Source of the DNA: Candidatus Zixiibacteriota bacterium
GTDB lineage: Bacteria; Zixibacteria; MSB-5A5; GN15; FEB-12
NCBI GenBank assembly: GCA_029932795.1
Contig: JAOZPL010000114.1
Location: 1-6,570, forward strand
DNA: 6,570 nt
Direction: 5' to 3'
Both the position numbers and the translations under genes were made by a program. Below the pieces are notes generated by a model that saw nothing but the letters and a program-made list of their open reading frames with translations, did no database searches and was not told the origin of the DNA. Shown here piece after piece: positions 5,788 to 6,570 of this stretch; position 1 is the stretch's first letter; every line of letters starts with the position of its first letter.

Positions 5788-6570
5788 ATGTTCAGGAAAA
5801 ACTACTTCGGTGCCTGGTCGGCTATTTTGCTGGTCGTGGCCGCAGCAACACTTGTTTTCACGGGTTGCAGCTCGAAGAGTACGTCGAATGATACCTCCTC
5901 GGGTACCAGCGTGGTTGTTACCGCCAGTCCCACAACGATAGAGGTAGGGGAAACCTCGGTTGTGGAGGGCACCGTTGAGGTCGGCGGCGAAGCGTTGGCG
6001 AACCAGACAGTGGTTTTCAGCGTTTCACCATCCAACGCCGGTTACTTCTCTCCGGAGGTTGATACCACGGACGCAAATGGTGTTGCCGCGACTATCTTTA
6101 CGGCCACAAGTTCCGGTGCTGTAATAATCACCGCCAGTCTGGAGGGTTCTTCGGCGTCGTCCACAATCAGTCTGGCAATTGAGGATAACTCCGGCAGTGG
6201 CACTGGGAATGTGGATATTGTAGCCTCGCCCAGCCTGCTGCTGGCAAATGGTGAGGATACATCCCTTATAACCATTACTGTCAGGGATGCCCTCGGTCAG
6301 CCGGCGCCTGATTCAACCCTGGTTAAAATCACCGCCGGTGAAAAATTCGTGGATATTGACGGCAATGGTTACTGGTCGGACGGTATTGACTCCCTTGTAT
6401 TCGATGCTAATGCAAATAGCGATTGGGACGGGATTGGACTCATCCCTTCGACAGCGGTCACTTCGGGTGGTGCCGGAACTGTCACTGTCAGCTACATCTC
6501 GGGTTACGACGCTATGACCGTATATATTAAGGTCACTGTTGATGACAACGGCATTACGGGGAACTCCGAA
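5788..6570 (+). CDS. Ig-like (Big_1) repeat lipoprotein, partial at right edge
   Basis: The first 261 residues of a longer protein are visible; the frame is still open at the window end. Residues 1-27 form a lipoprotein signal peptide ending LVFTGC, with the lipidated cysteine at 27, then a Ser/Thr-rich spacer. Residues about 42-131 and 142-253 look like two bacterial Ig-like group 1 (invasin/intimin-type) domains: each opens with V-x-I/T-A-SP, contains a GxTSxx or GEDTSxx turn, and the first has the DANGVAAT signature. The second holds an Asp/Asn/Gly-rich insert (about 188-218, DIDGNG at 189-194 and DANANSDWDG at 206-215) resembling calcium-binding loops. Start choice: AGGAGA at 5778-5783 is ideally placed for 5788; an in-frame ATG at 5752 has no such site. 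It is probably a surface or periplasm-facing adhesin or structural protein. Lying next to pilQ may hint at a pilus-linked role, but a terminator intervenes. It is not a PilF/PilW-type TPR pilotin. Confidence 0.85.
   Translation, partial: MFRKNYFGAWSAILLVVAAATLVFTGCSSKSTSNDTSSGTSVVVTASPTTIEVGETSVVEGTVEVGGEALANQTVVFSVSPSNAGYFSPEVDTTDANGVAATIFTATSSGAVIITASLEGSSASSTISLAIEDNSGSGTGNVDIVASPSLLLANGEDTSLITITVRDALGQPAPDSTLVKITAGEKFVDIDGNGYWSDGIDSLVFDANANSDWDGIGLIPSTAVTSGGAGTVTVSYISGYDAMTVYIKVTVDDNGITGNSE

Noticed and set aside
1..6570. CRISPR array, insertion sequence, tRNA or rRNA
   Set aside because: No regularly spaced direct repeats, transposase motifs, terminal inverted repeats or structured RNA signatures were seen by eye.

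Overview
The window carries a type IV pilus (T4P) alignment/secretin operon, pilM-pilN-pilO-pilP-pilQ, complete and all on the + strand. It is followed by a separate transcription unit encoding a surface lipoprotein with bacterial Ig-like domains, which runs off the right edge. A periplasmic alignment complex plus an outer-membrane secretin means a diderm (Gram-negative type) bacterium. Base composition looks moderate, near 50% GC by eye, and codon use looks uniform across the genes, with no sign of recent transfer. The lineage cannot be fixed from this sequence. The short secretin, the AMIN-PilP fusion and the Ig-like lipoprotein with Asp/Asn-Gly insertions would suit an uncultured or FCB-like lineage (for example Zixibacteria-type) or a deltaproteobacterium-like one; this is a low-confidence guess.

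Layout. Positions 1-45 hold the tail of an upstream unit, ending in a strong hairpin terminator. Positions 46-277 are a non-coding leader with a plausible sigma70-type promoter. Positions 278-5630 hold five genes with gaps of only 6 to 17 bases, which argues for one transcript: PilM (actin-like cytoplasmic protein), PilN and PilO (single-pass inner-membrane proteins), a long periplasmic protein with an N-terminal AMIN domain and a C-terminal PilP-like domain, and a compact 428-residue secretin. A hairpin terminator follows at about 5658. Positions 5631-5787 are intergenic. From 5788 to the end lies a lipoprotein with two visible Big_1-like Ig domains, still open at the edge.

How the genes work together. 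PilM in the cytoplasm holds the N-terminal INLLP peptide of PilN. PilN and PilO form a coiled-coil heterodimer in the inner membrane. The PilP-like domain links PilNO to the N0/N1 domains of the secretin, whose outer-membrane pore lets the pilus out. In well-studied systems the AMIN (peptidoglycan-binding) domains sit at the N-terminus of PilQ and PilP is a small lipoprotein. Here the secretin has no AMIN domain, and PilP has gained one on a linker of about 270 residues while losing the lipoprotein cysteine. This redistribution of domains is the most interesting point in an otherwise recognisable operon. I found no wholly new system. Pilin genes and the PilB/PilT motor ATPases are not in the window.
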